A stretch of DNA of 64,000 nt from Chitinophagales bacterium (GTDB taxonomy: Bacteria; Bacteroidota; Bacteroidia; Chitinophagales; UBA10324). Below the pieces are notes generated by a model. It was not told where the DNA came from and did not search any database. It worked only from the letters and a program-made list of their open reading frames with translations. The translations under genes were made by a program, and so were the position numbers. Shown here piece after piece: positions 50,332 to 58,686 of the stretch. Location: the NCBI GenBank assembly GCA_025057275.1, contig JANWXQ010000053.1, positions 1 through 64,000 of the forward strand. The letters are read 5' to 3'. Each line of letters begins with the position of its first letter. Positions within the stretch are counted from its first letter, which is position 1.

Positions 50332-50901
50332 TTAGGAAACGTTGAAGTAAAGAAACATCATCAGGTACAACCACAGCAGGTCCACAAAGTGCCAGTAGGT
50401 TGCGAGCAGCTGCAACCCACCCAGACGAGCCGGATTGAGCGGCCGCCGCCAGCTGCGCAACAGGCTGATCAGCAACATCACCACCCCTCCGGCCACATGG
50501 ACAGCATGCGCCCCAGAAATGACGTACAAATACGATCCTGATACATTGCCACTGAGCCGGATGCCTCCTGCCGTTAGTTGCTGCCAGCCCAATAACTGCC
50601 CGATCAAAAAAGCCGATCCCAGAAGCGTGGTGGCCAGCAGCCAGTTCAGGTATGGCTTGTATTGCAATGCCCGGTACGAACGGACTGCCAGATACATGCT
50701 GCCGCTGCTGAGCAAAATGACCAACGTATTCACCCAGAAAATCGGGGGAAGAGTGAACAACTGCCAGTCGCCTTTGCCTTTGCTGACCAGCAGAGCACTG
50801 GTCAATGCTGCAAACAACATAATCATGCTGGCAATGGCCAGGTACAACATCAGCCGCAAGGCCTGGTACCGGTTTTCTTCTGGAAGCGGGGCGGTCATCA
50901 T
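50332..50901 (-). CDS. Heme-copper oxidase subunit III-like protein (second copy)
   Basis: A 189-aa protein with five TM helices. It has ALRLMLYLAIASMIMLFAALTSALL at the N-terminus and the conserved subunit III pattern ISGAHAVHVAGGVVMLLISL and LATYWHFVDLLWLYLMMFLYF at the C-terminus. It is related to, but clearly diverged from, the 221-aa subunit III. It lies between the heme o synthase gene (3-bp gap) and coxC. Paired subunit III genes are found in several Bacteroidota oxidase operons. Confidence 0.92.
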   Translation of the reverse strand: MMTAPLPEENRYQALRLMLYLAIASMIMLFAALTSALLVSKGKGDWQLFTLPPIFWVNTLVILLSSGSMYLAVRSYRALQYKPYLNWLLATTLLGSAFLIGQLLGWQQLTAGGIRLSGNVSGSYLYVISGAHAVHVAGGVVMLLISLLRSWRRPLNPARLGGLQLLATYWHFVDLLWLYLMMFLYFNVS

Positions 50902-50904
50902 AAG

Positions 50905-51801
50905 CTACAAACGATCAAAGTAAACCGCTAACTGCACGAGGGGCAGGTAAAAAAAGGAACCGAACATCAGGCGGCGGGCCCAGCATGGGGAGTTGAACCG
51001 AAGCAACTGCAGGGCCGGATACAAAAACAAGAGGCTGGCCAACAGATTGATGGCAAATGACGGAATACCGGAGATGCCCAACACCGACGGCAACACACTC
51101 ACTGGTAACAACAGCAGTGTGTACAACAGGATCTGCAATGCGCTGAATCGGTTGCGCCCTTCACGGGAGGGCAGCAGGTAATAGCCGGCTTTCAGATAAT
51201 CGTCATAAGCCACCCAGGCCACAGCCCAGAAATGCGGAAACTGCCATATCCACTGGATGGCAAACAACAGCCAGCCCGCCAGGGTAAAGGTGCCGGCAGC
51301 GCTGACCGCACCGATCAGGGGAGGCAGGGCGCCCGGAAGGGCACCTACGAAAACAGCAGCTGCCGTAAAACGTTTTAACGGAGTATAGATAAAAGCGTAA
51401 ACGATCAGCGCCAGCGCACTCAGTATGGCGCTTAGGGCATTGAAGTAAACCAGGAAAATGGTCAGCCCGCTGAAGGCAAGCACCCCAGAGATCAACAATG
51501 CCACAGGAACCGACATGCGCTCGGCCGGCAACGGCCGGTTGCGGGTGCGATCCATCAGGCGGTCGTAATCTTTTTCAATGATCTGGTTAAGCGCATTGGA
51601 AGCGGCCGTTACCAGAAAACCACCGGCCAGCAACAGCAGCAAGCGGTTCCACTCCAACCCCGAACCGGACGAAAGCACAAATCCGATGGCGGCAGAAAAC
51701 ACAACCAATGCCGACAGGCGGAACTTGGTGAGCAGGGCCACATCGTGCAGCCACCATGCTGCACCTGAACGGCTCAGAACCTGAGTGCGCGATGAATTCA
51801 T
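50905..51801 (-). CDS. ctaB: Protoheme IX farnesyltransferase (heme o synthase)
   Basis: A 298-aa UbiA-family prenyltransferase with about nine TM helices. The catalytic Asp-rich motif is NALNQIIEKDYDRLMDRTRNRPLPAER, and the second motif region is YDDYLKAGYYLLP. It adds the farnesyl tail to heme b to give heme o, the precursor of heme a for the oxidase in the same operon. No heme a synthase (CtaA) gene is visible in the window. The gene lies 19 bp after coxA. Confidence 0.95.
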   Translation of the reverse strand: MNSSRTQVLSRSGAAWWLHDVALLTKFRLSALVVFSAAIGFVLSSGSGLEWNRLLLLLAGGFLVTAASNALNQIIEKDYDRLMDRTRNRPLPAERMSVPVALLISGVLAFSGLTIFLVYFNALSAILSALALIVYAFIYTPLKRFTAAAVFVGALPGALPPLIGAVSAAGTFTLAGWLLFAIQWIWQFPHFWAVAWVAYDDYLKAGYYLLPSREGRNRFSALQILLYTLLLLPVSVLPSVLGISGIPSFAINLLASLLFLYPALQLLRFNSPCWARRLMFGSFFYLPLVQLAVYFDRL

Positions 51802-51820
51802 GCCTTCCGCTTAGCCCCTC

Positions 51821-53662
51821 TCAGTGATGCAACTTCTCTTCTCCGGGCTTGTACGGAACGGTTTGCGGAATGAACTCTTCGCCATTCTTGCTGTAGTCAT
51901 ACGGCCAACGGTAAACGGTGGGAATCGGCCCTTTCCAATTACCATGACCGGGAACGATCTCCGTAGTCCATTCCAGCGAATTGGACTTCCACGGATTTTT
52001 TTCCGTTACCTTTCTTCCCCAGAAAATGCTGTAAACAAAATTCAATATGAACAGAATCTGCGCAAAGAAAACCAGCATGGCCGCATCGGTCATAAACCGG
52101 TTCAGATCGCCGTACATGGAAAAATTCTGATAAGCATCCAGCGACCAGACACGGCGCGGCAGGCCGATCAATCCCATGTAGTGCATAGGCCAGAATACCA
52201 GATAGGCTCCTATCAACGTGACCCAGAAATGCACGTAACCCAGCGTCTGGTTCATGTAGCGTCCGAACATTTTGGGGAACCAGTGATAAACTCCGGCCAG
52301 CATACCGAAAAAGGCCGATACCCCCATGACGATATGGAAGTGCGCTACCACAAAATAGGTGTCGTGCAAAGGGATATCGAGCGAGGAGTTTCCTAAGAAG
52401 ATTCCCGTTAATCCTCCCGATATAAAAAGGGAAACAAATCCAATGGCAAACAGCATGGCCGGCGTAAAGCGGATGTTTCCCTGCCATAGGGTGGCCAGCC
52501 AGTTAAACACCTTGACTGCAGAAGGCACAGCGACCAGCAGCGTTAGAAACACAAACACCGAGGCCACAAACGGATTCAGCCCCGTTACAAACATGTGATG
52601 CGCCCAAACCACGAAGGCCAGAATGGCAATGGCCATCATGGAAAGCACCATGGCGCGGTAACCGAAAATGGGTTTCCGCGCATTGTTGGCCAACACTTCC
52701 GACACCAGGCCAAAGGCAGGCAGAATGATGATGTACACTTCCGGATGGCCCAAAAACCAGAACAGGTGCTGGTAGAGGATGGCATTGCCGCCCACCTGGT
52801 CCAGATGCTGCCCGCTGATGTAAATTTCATCGAGGAAAAAGCTGGTTCCCAGATTGCGGTCAAACAAAACCAGAATGGCTGCTCCCAGCAGCACCGGGAA
52901 CGAAATCAAACCCAGAATAGCGGTGATCAGCAACGCCCAAACCGTCAACGGCAGGCGGTTCATGCTCATGCCTTTGGTACGCAGGTTGAGCACTGTGGTT
53001 ATGTAGTTTAATCCCCCCAACAGGCTGGAGATAATGAACAGGGCCATGGAAATCAGCCAGAAGTCGGCACCTGCACGTGATCCGACGGATGCCTCACGCA
53101 CACCGCTTAGCGGAGGATAAAACGTCCAGCCAACATCAGCAGCGCCATCGGGTATGAAAAACGAAATGAGCATGACCACGCTGGCGGCAAAAAAGAACCA
53201 GTAAGACAGCATGTTCAGAAAAGGCGAAGCCATGTCGCGCGCTCCGCATTGCAGGGGAATCAGCAGGTTGGCAAACGTTCCGCTCAAGCCGGCCGTCAGC
53301 ACGAAAAAGACCAGCAGCGTGCCGTGCATGGTAACCAGCTTGTAGTAAAACTCAGGGCTGATTACCCCGCCGGCAGCCCATTTGCCGAACAAGGTTTCCA
53401 AAATGGGGAACGACTGACCCGGATAGCCCAGTTGCAACCGGAAGATCAGCGACAGCATGCCTCCTACAAAGGCCCAGAACATGCCGGTGATCAGAAACTG
53501 CTTACCGATGGTTTTGTGATCCTGACTGAAAATGTATTTGGTAACAAAATTTTCCTTGTGATGCGGAATGTGCTCCGGTTCACGGATGTCGCCCTCAACC
53601 GTCTGAAAATGGACATGATCGGTTACCGGACTGGTGGCTGGTTGCTGCATGTCGTGTGCCAT
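51821..53662 (-). CDS. coxA: Cytochrome c oxidase subunit I
   Basis: A 613-aa 12-TM catalytic subunit. Heme a and CuB ligands lie in VTMHGTLLVFFVL, WAHHMFVTGLN and HDTYFVVAHFHIVMG. The motif LFWFLGHPEVYIIILPAFG has the Glu and cross-linked Tyr (HPEVY) of A1-type (mitochondrial-like) oxidases, and the D-channel region LIPLQCGARDMASPFLNMLSYW is present. It reduces O2 to water while pumping protons. The N-terminal about 35 residues (rich in His and Glu) are soluble. It follows subunit II by about 42 bp. Confidence 0.97.
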   Translation of the reverse strand: MAHDMQQPATSPVTDHVHFQTVEGDIREPEHIPHHKENFVTKYIFSQDHKTIGKQFLITGMFWAFVGGMLSLIFRLQLGYPGQSFPILETLFGKWAAGGVISPEFYYKLVTMHGTLLVFFVLTAGLSGTFANLLIPLQCGARDMASPFLNMLSYWFFFAASVVMLISFFIPDGAADVGWTFYPPLSGVREASVGSRAGADFWLISMALFIISSLLGGLNYITTVLNLRTKGMSMNRLPLTVWALLITAILGLISFPVLLGAAILVLFDRNLGTSFFLDEIYISGQHLDQVGGNAILYQHLFWFLGHPEVYIIILPAFGLVSEVLANNARKPIFGYRAMVLSMMAIAILAFVVWAHHMFVTGLNPFVASVFVFLTLLVAVPSAVKVFNWLATLWQGNIRFTPAMLFAIGFVSLFISGGLTGIFLGNSSLDIPLHDTYFVVAHFHIVMGVSAFFGMLAGVYHWFPKMFGRYMNQTLGYVHFWVTLIGAYLVFWPMHYMGLIGLPRRVWSLDAYQNFSMYGDLNRFMTDAAMLVFFAQILFILNFVYSIFWGRKVTEKNPWKSNSLEWTTEIVPGHGNWKGPIPTVYRWPYDYSKNGEEFIPQTVPYKPGEEKLHH

Positions 53663-53704
53663 GGCTTACCGTTTTATGGTTATTGTTTTTCGCTTCGCTT
53701 CACT

Positions 53705-54763
53705 TCAGTGTTTGCCTCCCTTCTGAGCTTCTCCCTCCCGTGCTTTTCTGAGCTGTTCGCTTACCTGAGCAAAATGCTTCTCTTCGTCGGTTCCTTTAAC
53801 GTAGGTTTCATAAAACGAAGGCTGGCTCTTGGCCCAGGCATCAAACTCTTCCTGCGTGTCTACCACCAGCACGCCTTTCATCCCGTAGTGGCCGTTGCCG
53901 CAAAGCTGGTCGCAGACAATTTCGTAGTTGAAATCCGGATTCCCGGTTTTTTCCCGCATCTCCTTGGTGGTAATGGTGGGAATAAACCAAAAGCGCGTAA
54001 CCAGGCCGGGCATAGCATCCATTTTCACCCGCATGTAAGGAATACCTACGCTGTGAATGACATCTTTGGCCCGGATGCGTAGCAACACGGGCTTGTTGAC
54101 CACAACGTGCATTTCGGTGGCCATGAAATCATCCCGTGAAGCGGGGTCGTTAAAATCAATGCCCACCTTGTTGATGCCGCTGATGTATCGAAACTCAAAA
54201 TCGCCCAGCTTGTTATCGGGACCGGGGTAGCGGTAATTCCACAGGAACTGCTGGCCGGTGATTTCCACCACCATGCTGTCATCGGGTTCGGGACCGGTGA
54301 TCTGAAACCAACGATAAATGCCGATGATAACCAGCGTGGTCAACACGATGGCGGGTACCACCGTCCACCACATTTCCAGCTTGGTGTTTTCCGGGTAGTA
54401 AAGCGCCTTACGACCGGGCCGGTGGCGGTATTTCCAGGCGAAATAAAACAGCAACACCTGCGTCAGAATAAAAATGACGCCGGTAAAAAACAGGGTAACA
54501 AAAAACATACTGTCCAGCCAATGACCATGCACCGATGCCGGTTCAATCCAGAGGTGGTCGCGAACGATCCACAACGAATACCCTAAAGCGGCAAAGCCGC
54601 CTATCAGGAAAACCAGCATCAGCTTGCCCTGCAACTGGTCGTTTTCGGTCCGTGCTTTTTCCTCGCCGCGAAGCAGCGAAACGTATTCCATCATGCGCGC
54701 CAGCTGGAAAACCACCAGCACGAACAGCACGACGGCCAGCGTAATGATCAGTGTCGTACTCAT
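53705..54763 (-). CDS. coxB: Cytochrome c oxidase subunit II (CuA, no fused cytochrome c)
   Basis: A 352-aa protein with an N-terminal TM (LIITLAVVLFVLVVFQL) and two further hydrophobic helices before the soluble domain. The CuA site is C-x3-C-x3-H-x2-M (CDQLCGNGHYGM), with the first His in KDVIHSVGIPYMRVKMDAMPG. There is no CxxCH motif, so it is not a caa3-type subunit with a fused heme. Electrons must reach CuA from a separate cytochrome, plausibly ActE of the adjacent ACIII. The C-terminus is Lys/Glu-rich. Confidence 0.95.
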   Translation of the reverse strand: MSTTLIITLAVVLFVLVVFQLARMMEYVSLLRGEEKARTENDQLQGKLMLVFLIGGFAALGYSLWIVRDHLWIEPASVHGHWLDSMFFVTLFFTGVIFILTQVLLFYFAWKYRHRPGRKALYYPENTKLEMWWTVVPAIVLTTLVIIGIYRWFQITGPEPDDSMVVEITGQQFLWNYRYPGPDNKLGDFEFRYISGINKVGIDFNDPASRDDFMATEMHVVVNKPVLLRIRAKDVIHSVGIPYMRVKMDAMPGLVTRFWFIPTITTKEMREKTGNPDFNYEIVCDQLCGNGHYGMKGVLVVDTQEEFDAWAKSQPSFYETYVKGTDEEKHFAQVSEQLRKAREGEAQKGGKH

Positions 54764-54784
54764 GTCAGCAAGGCATTTTTTTCC

Positions 54785-56008
54785 TTAGGTGGAGTGGTGC
54801 AGGCTTTCCTGCAAAAACGGATGATGACGGGGCACCAGGTTTGCTTTTCCAAGCTGGGCAAAAGTAGTATACAGAAACAAGCCGAAATAGAATACCAAGG
54901 CACATAACTCGATGAGCCCGAATTGCGGCGTTTTCACCGTGCCCGGATAGACCATCAGATAGAAATCGGCAAAATGGCCTACGATGATGATAATGGCTGC
55001 AACGGTAAGCACGGTCATTTTTCGCTTGGCATCCCGGCTCATCAGAATCAGGAACGGGGCCAGAAAGTTCATCAGGAAAATGCCGTAAAACAGCCACATA
55101 AACCGGTCGTAGCGCGCACGGAAATAGGCAGTTTCTTCCGGAATGTTGGCATACCAGATCAGCATAAACTGACAAAAGGTCAGGTAGGTCCAGAAAATGC
55201 TGAAGGCAAACATGAGCTTGCCCAGGTCGTGCAGATGGCTTTCCGTTACTACACTCAGATATCCCTGCTTCTTCAGGAAAATGACCACCAACGTGATGAC
55301 AGCCACCCCGGTAACCCAGAAGCTGGAAAACGTGTACCAGCCGTACATGGTGCTGTACCAGTGCGTGTCAATGGACATCAGCCAGTCCCAGGCCGTTACG
55401 GAAATGTAGAGGGCAAAAAACACCAAGAACAGCGAAGCATAGGTCAGGTTGCTTCGGTAATAGCGCAGATCGTTGTGCTGATCCTCCAACAAGGAATTTT
55501 TGCGCATCATGTAGGTAAGGAAGATGAGCACACCGACAAAAAAGACAAACCGGATAAAGAAAAACGGCAAATTCAGGTAAGGCGTTTTACCGGCCATAAT
55601 GGGATCGTGCGCTACCGCTTCGTGATCCGTCCAGTGATAAACCGGATGATGGTCATACATCAGGTTGGGCAGGGCCAGCACCAGCAAAAGCAAAAAGGCC
55701 GTAACAGGCATAAACATGCCTATAGCTTCCGGAACGCGCTTGAAAACGGTATGCCAGCCTCCATAGGCCACATAAGTAGCAGCCTGAAAAAAGCAACTGG
55801 CCATGGCGATACCCTGGAAGAAGACGGCTACCGTCAATAGTGCTGACCAGTACCGCACATGCCCTTCGTGACCGTGATACAAGAAATAACTGCCCACGAT
55901 GCCGGCTGCTCCCAAAGCCACCAGCAACAGGCTCCAGAATTTCTGGCGCTCGGTCATAACAAATTTTTCTTCGCTGCGCACCGGATGTTCCATAGGATGT
56001 TCGGTCAT
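54785..56008 (-). CDS. actF: Alternative complex III subunit ActF
   Basis: A 407-aa membrane protein with about ten TM helices. It matches ActF: FFQGIAMASCFFQAATYVAYGGWH near the N-terminus, then ISVTAWDWLMSIDTHWYSTMYGWYTF, LMFAFSIFWTYLTFCQFMLIWYANIPEE and FLAPFLILMSRDAKR. ActF is one of the two large NrfD-like membrane subunits of the quinol:cytochrome c/oxidase oxidoreductase. It lies between actE (3-bp gap) and subunit II (21-bp gap), linking ACIII and oxidase genes in one transcript. Confidence 0.93.
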   Translation of the reverse strand: MTEHPMEHPVRSEEKFVMTERQKFWSLLLVALGAAGIVGSYFLYHGHEGHVRYWSALLTVAVFFQGIAMASCFFQAATYVAYGGWHTVFKRVPEAIGMFMPVTAFLLLLVLALPNLMYDHHPVYHWTDHEAVAHDPIMAGKTPYLNLPFFFIRFVFFVGVLIFLTYMMRKNSLLEDQHNDLRYYRSNLTYASLFLVFFALYISVTAWDWLMSIDTHWYSTMYGWYTFSSFWVTGVAVITLVVIFLKKQGYLSVVTESHLHDLGKLMFAFSIFWTYLTFCQFMLIWYANIPEETAYFRARYDRFMWLFYGIFLMNFLAPFLILMSRDAKRKMTVLTVAAIIIIVGHFADFYLMVYPGTVKTPQFGLIELCALVFYFGLFLYTTFAQLGKANLVPRHHPFLQESLHHST

Positions 56009-56011
56009 GGG

Positions 56012-56668
56012 TTAACGTTGTGGGTTGGATGCTGTAGCCGACTGGGCAGCCGCAGCAGCTTGAACACTATCCAGATAATGCTTCTGCATGTTTTTGACAT
56101 AGAAGACCACCTGCCAGATTTCTTCCGGATTCAGCACCTTGCCATAGGCGCCCATCAGGTTTTTTCCATAGTGAATGCTGTAAAACATCTTGCCTTCGGG
56201 CAGGTTCAGGATGTCCTCACGGAAATAGGACGGAGGCGGCGGATAGGGGTTTACCACATTGGGATTTTCCACAATGGAGCCATTGGCCTTGCCTCCTGAG
56301 CCATGGCAAACGGCGCAATAGATGGTGTAATGATGTTTTCCCGCGCTCAGGTCCTGCGTATCCATGCCGGCAGGCATAAAAAGGTATTTGCCCGCCGAAT
56401 CGTAGCCTTCAGGGGTTTTGCTGAAATGAAATGGCATATAGGGCCCTCGGGGTATGGTGCCCGGTACGGTGGGCCTTGAAGCCATGCTGTCGGGAAAATG
56501 CGGATTCACTCCATAGGTTTCGTAGGCAGTGCCGTGGGCCATGTCGGGCATGTATTCCCAACCCGGTTTGGATCGCGGATAGTAGCAGGAAGATGCCACC
56601 AGCATCAGAACAGCCAGAAGCGCTCCCCCGGAACAGGCGGGTAATGGCGGCGTACGCAAGAAATTCAT
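56012..56668 (-). CDS. actE: Alternative complex III cytochrome c subunit ActE (lipoprotein)
   Basis: The ATG at 56668 is taken as the start because the track start (56671) is a GTG. The 218-aa protein has a lipoprotein signal (LMLVASSCYYPRSKPG, lipobox VASSC) and one heme-binding motif CAVCHGSGGKANGS. The later NLMGAYGKVLNPEEIWQVVFY provides the likely axial Met. ActE is the monoheme subunit that passes electrons from ACIII to the acceptor, which may be the CuA oxidase encoded next door. The gene lies 10 bp from actD. Confidence 0.93.
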   Translation of the reverse strand: MNFLRTPPLPACSGGALLAVLMLVASSCYYPRSKPGWEYMPDMAHGTAYETYGVNPHFPDSMASRPTVPGTIPRGPYMPFHFSKTPEGYDSAGKYLFMPAGMDTQDLSAGKHHYTIYCAVCHGSGGKANGSIVENPNVVNPYPPPPSYFREDILNLPEGKMFYSIHYGKNLMGAYGKVLNPEEIWQVVFYVKNMQKHYLDSVQAAAAAQSATASNPQR

Positions 56669-56678
56669 CACAACCAGT

Positions 56679-57212
56679 TTAATAATGTTTTTCCATCATG
56701 CGTTCCTTCACTTCTACCGCGCCGGCCTGCAGGAGCACCTCACGCATACGCTGCAGGTCAGCTTCTGTGGTGCGGGGGGTGATCTTAAACACCACGCCAA
56801 ACAGGTGGCTGGTGGTGCGGGGATCCAGACTCTCGCGAAAACGACCCGGCCACAGATGGCAAAGCACCAGAAAGGCAAACGTCATCCAGAAGGAGGCATT
56901 GAGCACCGTGAATTCAAACGTAATGGGTATAAAGGCCGGGAATGAGAAGTAAGGCTTGCCGCCAAAAATGATGGGCCAGTTGGCGGTAAACACCCAGGTC
57001 ATGAACGACACAGCGGTGATGGCAGCGGCAGCACCCACCCAGAAGCCGCCGACGTGCAGGCGCGATTCGCGCAGCCCCAGTTTCTGGTCCAGGCCATGCA
57101 CGGCAAATGGCGTTACGACATCGTGAATGCGCAGGTGGTGGCTTTTGATGTAATCCACCGCCTTGAGCAGCACCTCTTCGTCGTCAAACAAGCCCAGCAG
57201 GTAATGCTTCAT
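56679..57212 (-). CDS. actD: Alternative complex III subunit ActD (DUF3341)
   Basis: A 177-aa protein with a cytoplasmic N-terminal part (LGLFDDEEVLLKAVDYIK) and two TM helices (about 75-95 and 110-140; AAAAITAVSFMTWVFTAN, FWMTFAFLVLCHLW). PIIFGGKPYFSFPAFIPITFEFTVL is the DUF3341 signature. It is a structural subunit of ACIII. It lies 12 bp from actC. Confidence 0.94.
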   Translation of the reverse strand: MKHYLLGLFDDEEVLLKAVDYIKSHHLRIHDVVTPFAVHGLDQKLGLRESRLHVGGFWVGAAAAITAVSFMTWVFTANWPIIFGGKPYFSFPAFIPITFEFTVLNASFWMTFAFLVLCHLWPGRFRESLDPRTTSHLFGVVFKITPRTTEADLQRMREVLLQAGAVEVKERMMEKHY

Positions 57213-57224
57213 TTATCCGATTTT

Positions 57225-58646
57225 TTAATGACTTCCCGTTACGGCCGCAGCCGGCTGATGATGCCGAACAGCTTCCAGTTGCCGACGCTTTTGTTCTTCG
57301 CCCGAAGTTTTCAGAATGTGCTTCACCTCGGCCATGGCAATGACCGGCATCAGTTTGGCGAATACGAGGAATGCCGTGAAAAACAATCCCAGCGAGCCGA
57401 GGAAAAAGCTGATTTCCACCCACGTGGGCGAATACATACTCCAGTTGGAGGGCACGTAATCGCGGTGAACGGAAGTAACAATGATGACAAACCGTTCAAA
57501 CCACATGCCCACATTGATGATGATGGACATGAAGAAGGTGAACCAGACGTTGCGCCGCAAGCGACGCACCCAGAACAACTGGGGCGAAATCACATTACAC
57601 ATCATCATGCTCCAATACGACCACCAGTAGGGTCCCAGCGCCCGGTTGGCGAAGGCGTATTGTTCGTATGGGTTTTGCGAATACCAGGCTACGAACAGTT
57701 CGGTCAGATAGGCCATACCCACAATGGAACCCGTCAGCACGATGATCTTATTCATGCTTTCTATATGATCAATCGTAATGTAATCCTGCAGGTTGAGCAC
57801 CTTACGGGTTATCACCATGAGGGTGAGCACCATGGCGAAGCCGGAGAAAATGGCTCCGGCAACGAAATAGGGCGGGAAAATGGTGGTATGCCAGCCGGGC
57901 ACCACCGATGTGGCGAAGTCAAACGACACGATCGTGTGCACGCTGAGCACCAACGGCGTGCTGATGCCCGCCAGTACCAGCGACAGGGATTCGTGCCGCT
58001 GCCAGTGCTTGGCCGAGCCAACCCAGCCAAAGCTGAGGATGCCGTAAAACACCTTGGCCCACTGTTTTTTGGCCCGGTCGCGGATGGTGGCCAGATCCGG
58101 AATCAGACCGGTGTACCAGAACATCAGCGATACGGAAAAGTACGTGCTGATGGCAAACACATCCCACATCAGCGGGCTGTTGAAGTTGGGCCACAATGGT
58201 CCGCGGGTATTCGGATAAGGAAGGTTGTAAAACGCCATCCACACCCGGCCCATGTGAAACACGGGAAAGAGGGCGGCGCAGATTACCGCAAAGATGGTCA
58301 TGGCTTCGGCAGCCCGGTTGACTCCGGTGCGCCACTTCTGACGGAACAACAGCAGAATGGCAGAAATCAGCGTTCCGGCATGACCGATACCGATCCACCA
58401 GACGAAGTTGGTAATGTCCCAGCCCCAGCCCACCGTGCGGTTGAGGCCCCACGTACCGATACCAAACCAGATGGTCCAGCCAATGACAAAAAAGCCCCAC
58501 AGCATGACGGCTGCAGAAACAGCAAAGGCAATCCACCAGGAACGGGAAGGCCTGGCTTCAACGGCCCTGCAGATATCTTCCGTGATCTGCAGATAATCCT
58601 TGTGCCCGTGAATGAGTGGCGGTCGGATGTAGGATTCCGGATGCAT
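57225..58646 (-). CDS. actC: Alternative complex III subunit ActC (NrfD-like)
   Basis: A 473-aa NrfD-family membrane protein with about ten TM helices. Conserved stretches include GWTIWFGIGTWGLNRTVGWGWDITNFVWWIGIGHAGTLISAIL, IFAVICAALFPVFHMGRVW and VVPGWHTTIFPPYFVAGAIFSGF. ActC and ActF form the membrane core, and ActC carries the quinol site next to ActB. The reverse strand has a 532-codon open frame, which is a compositional shadow. Confidence 0.95.
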   Translation of the reverse strand: MHPESYIRPPLIHGHKDYLQITEDICRAVEARPSRSWWIAFAVSAAVMLWGFFVIGWTIWFGIGTWGLNRTVGWGWDITNFVWWIGIGHAGTLISAILLLFRQKWRTGVNRAAEAMTIFAVICAALFPVFHMGRVWMAFYNLPYPNTRGPLWPNFNSPLMWDVFAISTYFSVSLMFWYTGLIPDLATIRDRAKKQWAKVFYGILSFGWVGSAKHWQRHESLSLVLAGISTPLVLSVHTIVSFDFATSVVPGWHTTIFPPYFVAGAIFSGFAMVLTLMVITRKVLNLQDYITIDHIESMNKIIVLTGSIVGMAYLTELFVAWYSQNPYEQYAFANRALGPYWWSYWSMMMCNVISPQLFWVRRLRRNVWFTFFMSIIINVGMWFERFVIIVTSVHRDYVPSNWSMYSPTWVEISFFLGSLGLFFTAFLVFAKLMPVIAMAEVKHILKTSGEEQKRRQLEAVRHHQPAAAVTGSH

Positions 58647-58686
58647 GGTTAATCAGTGGGTTCGGTTGAGTTCATCATCTTATCCA

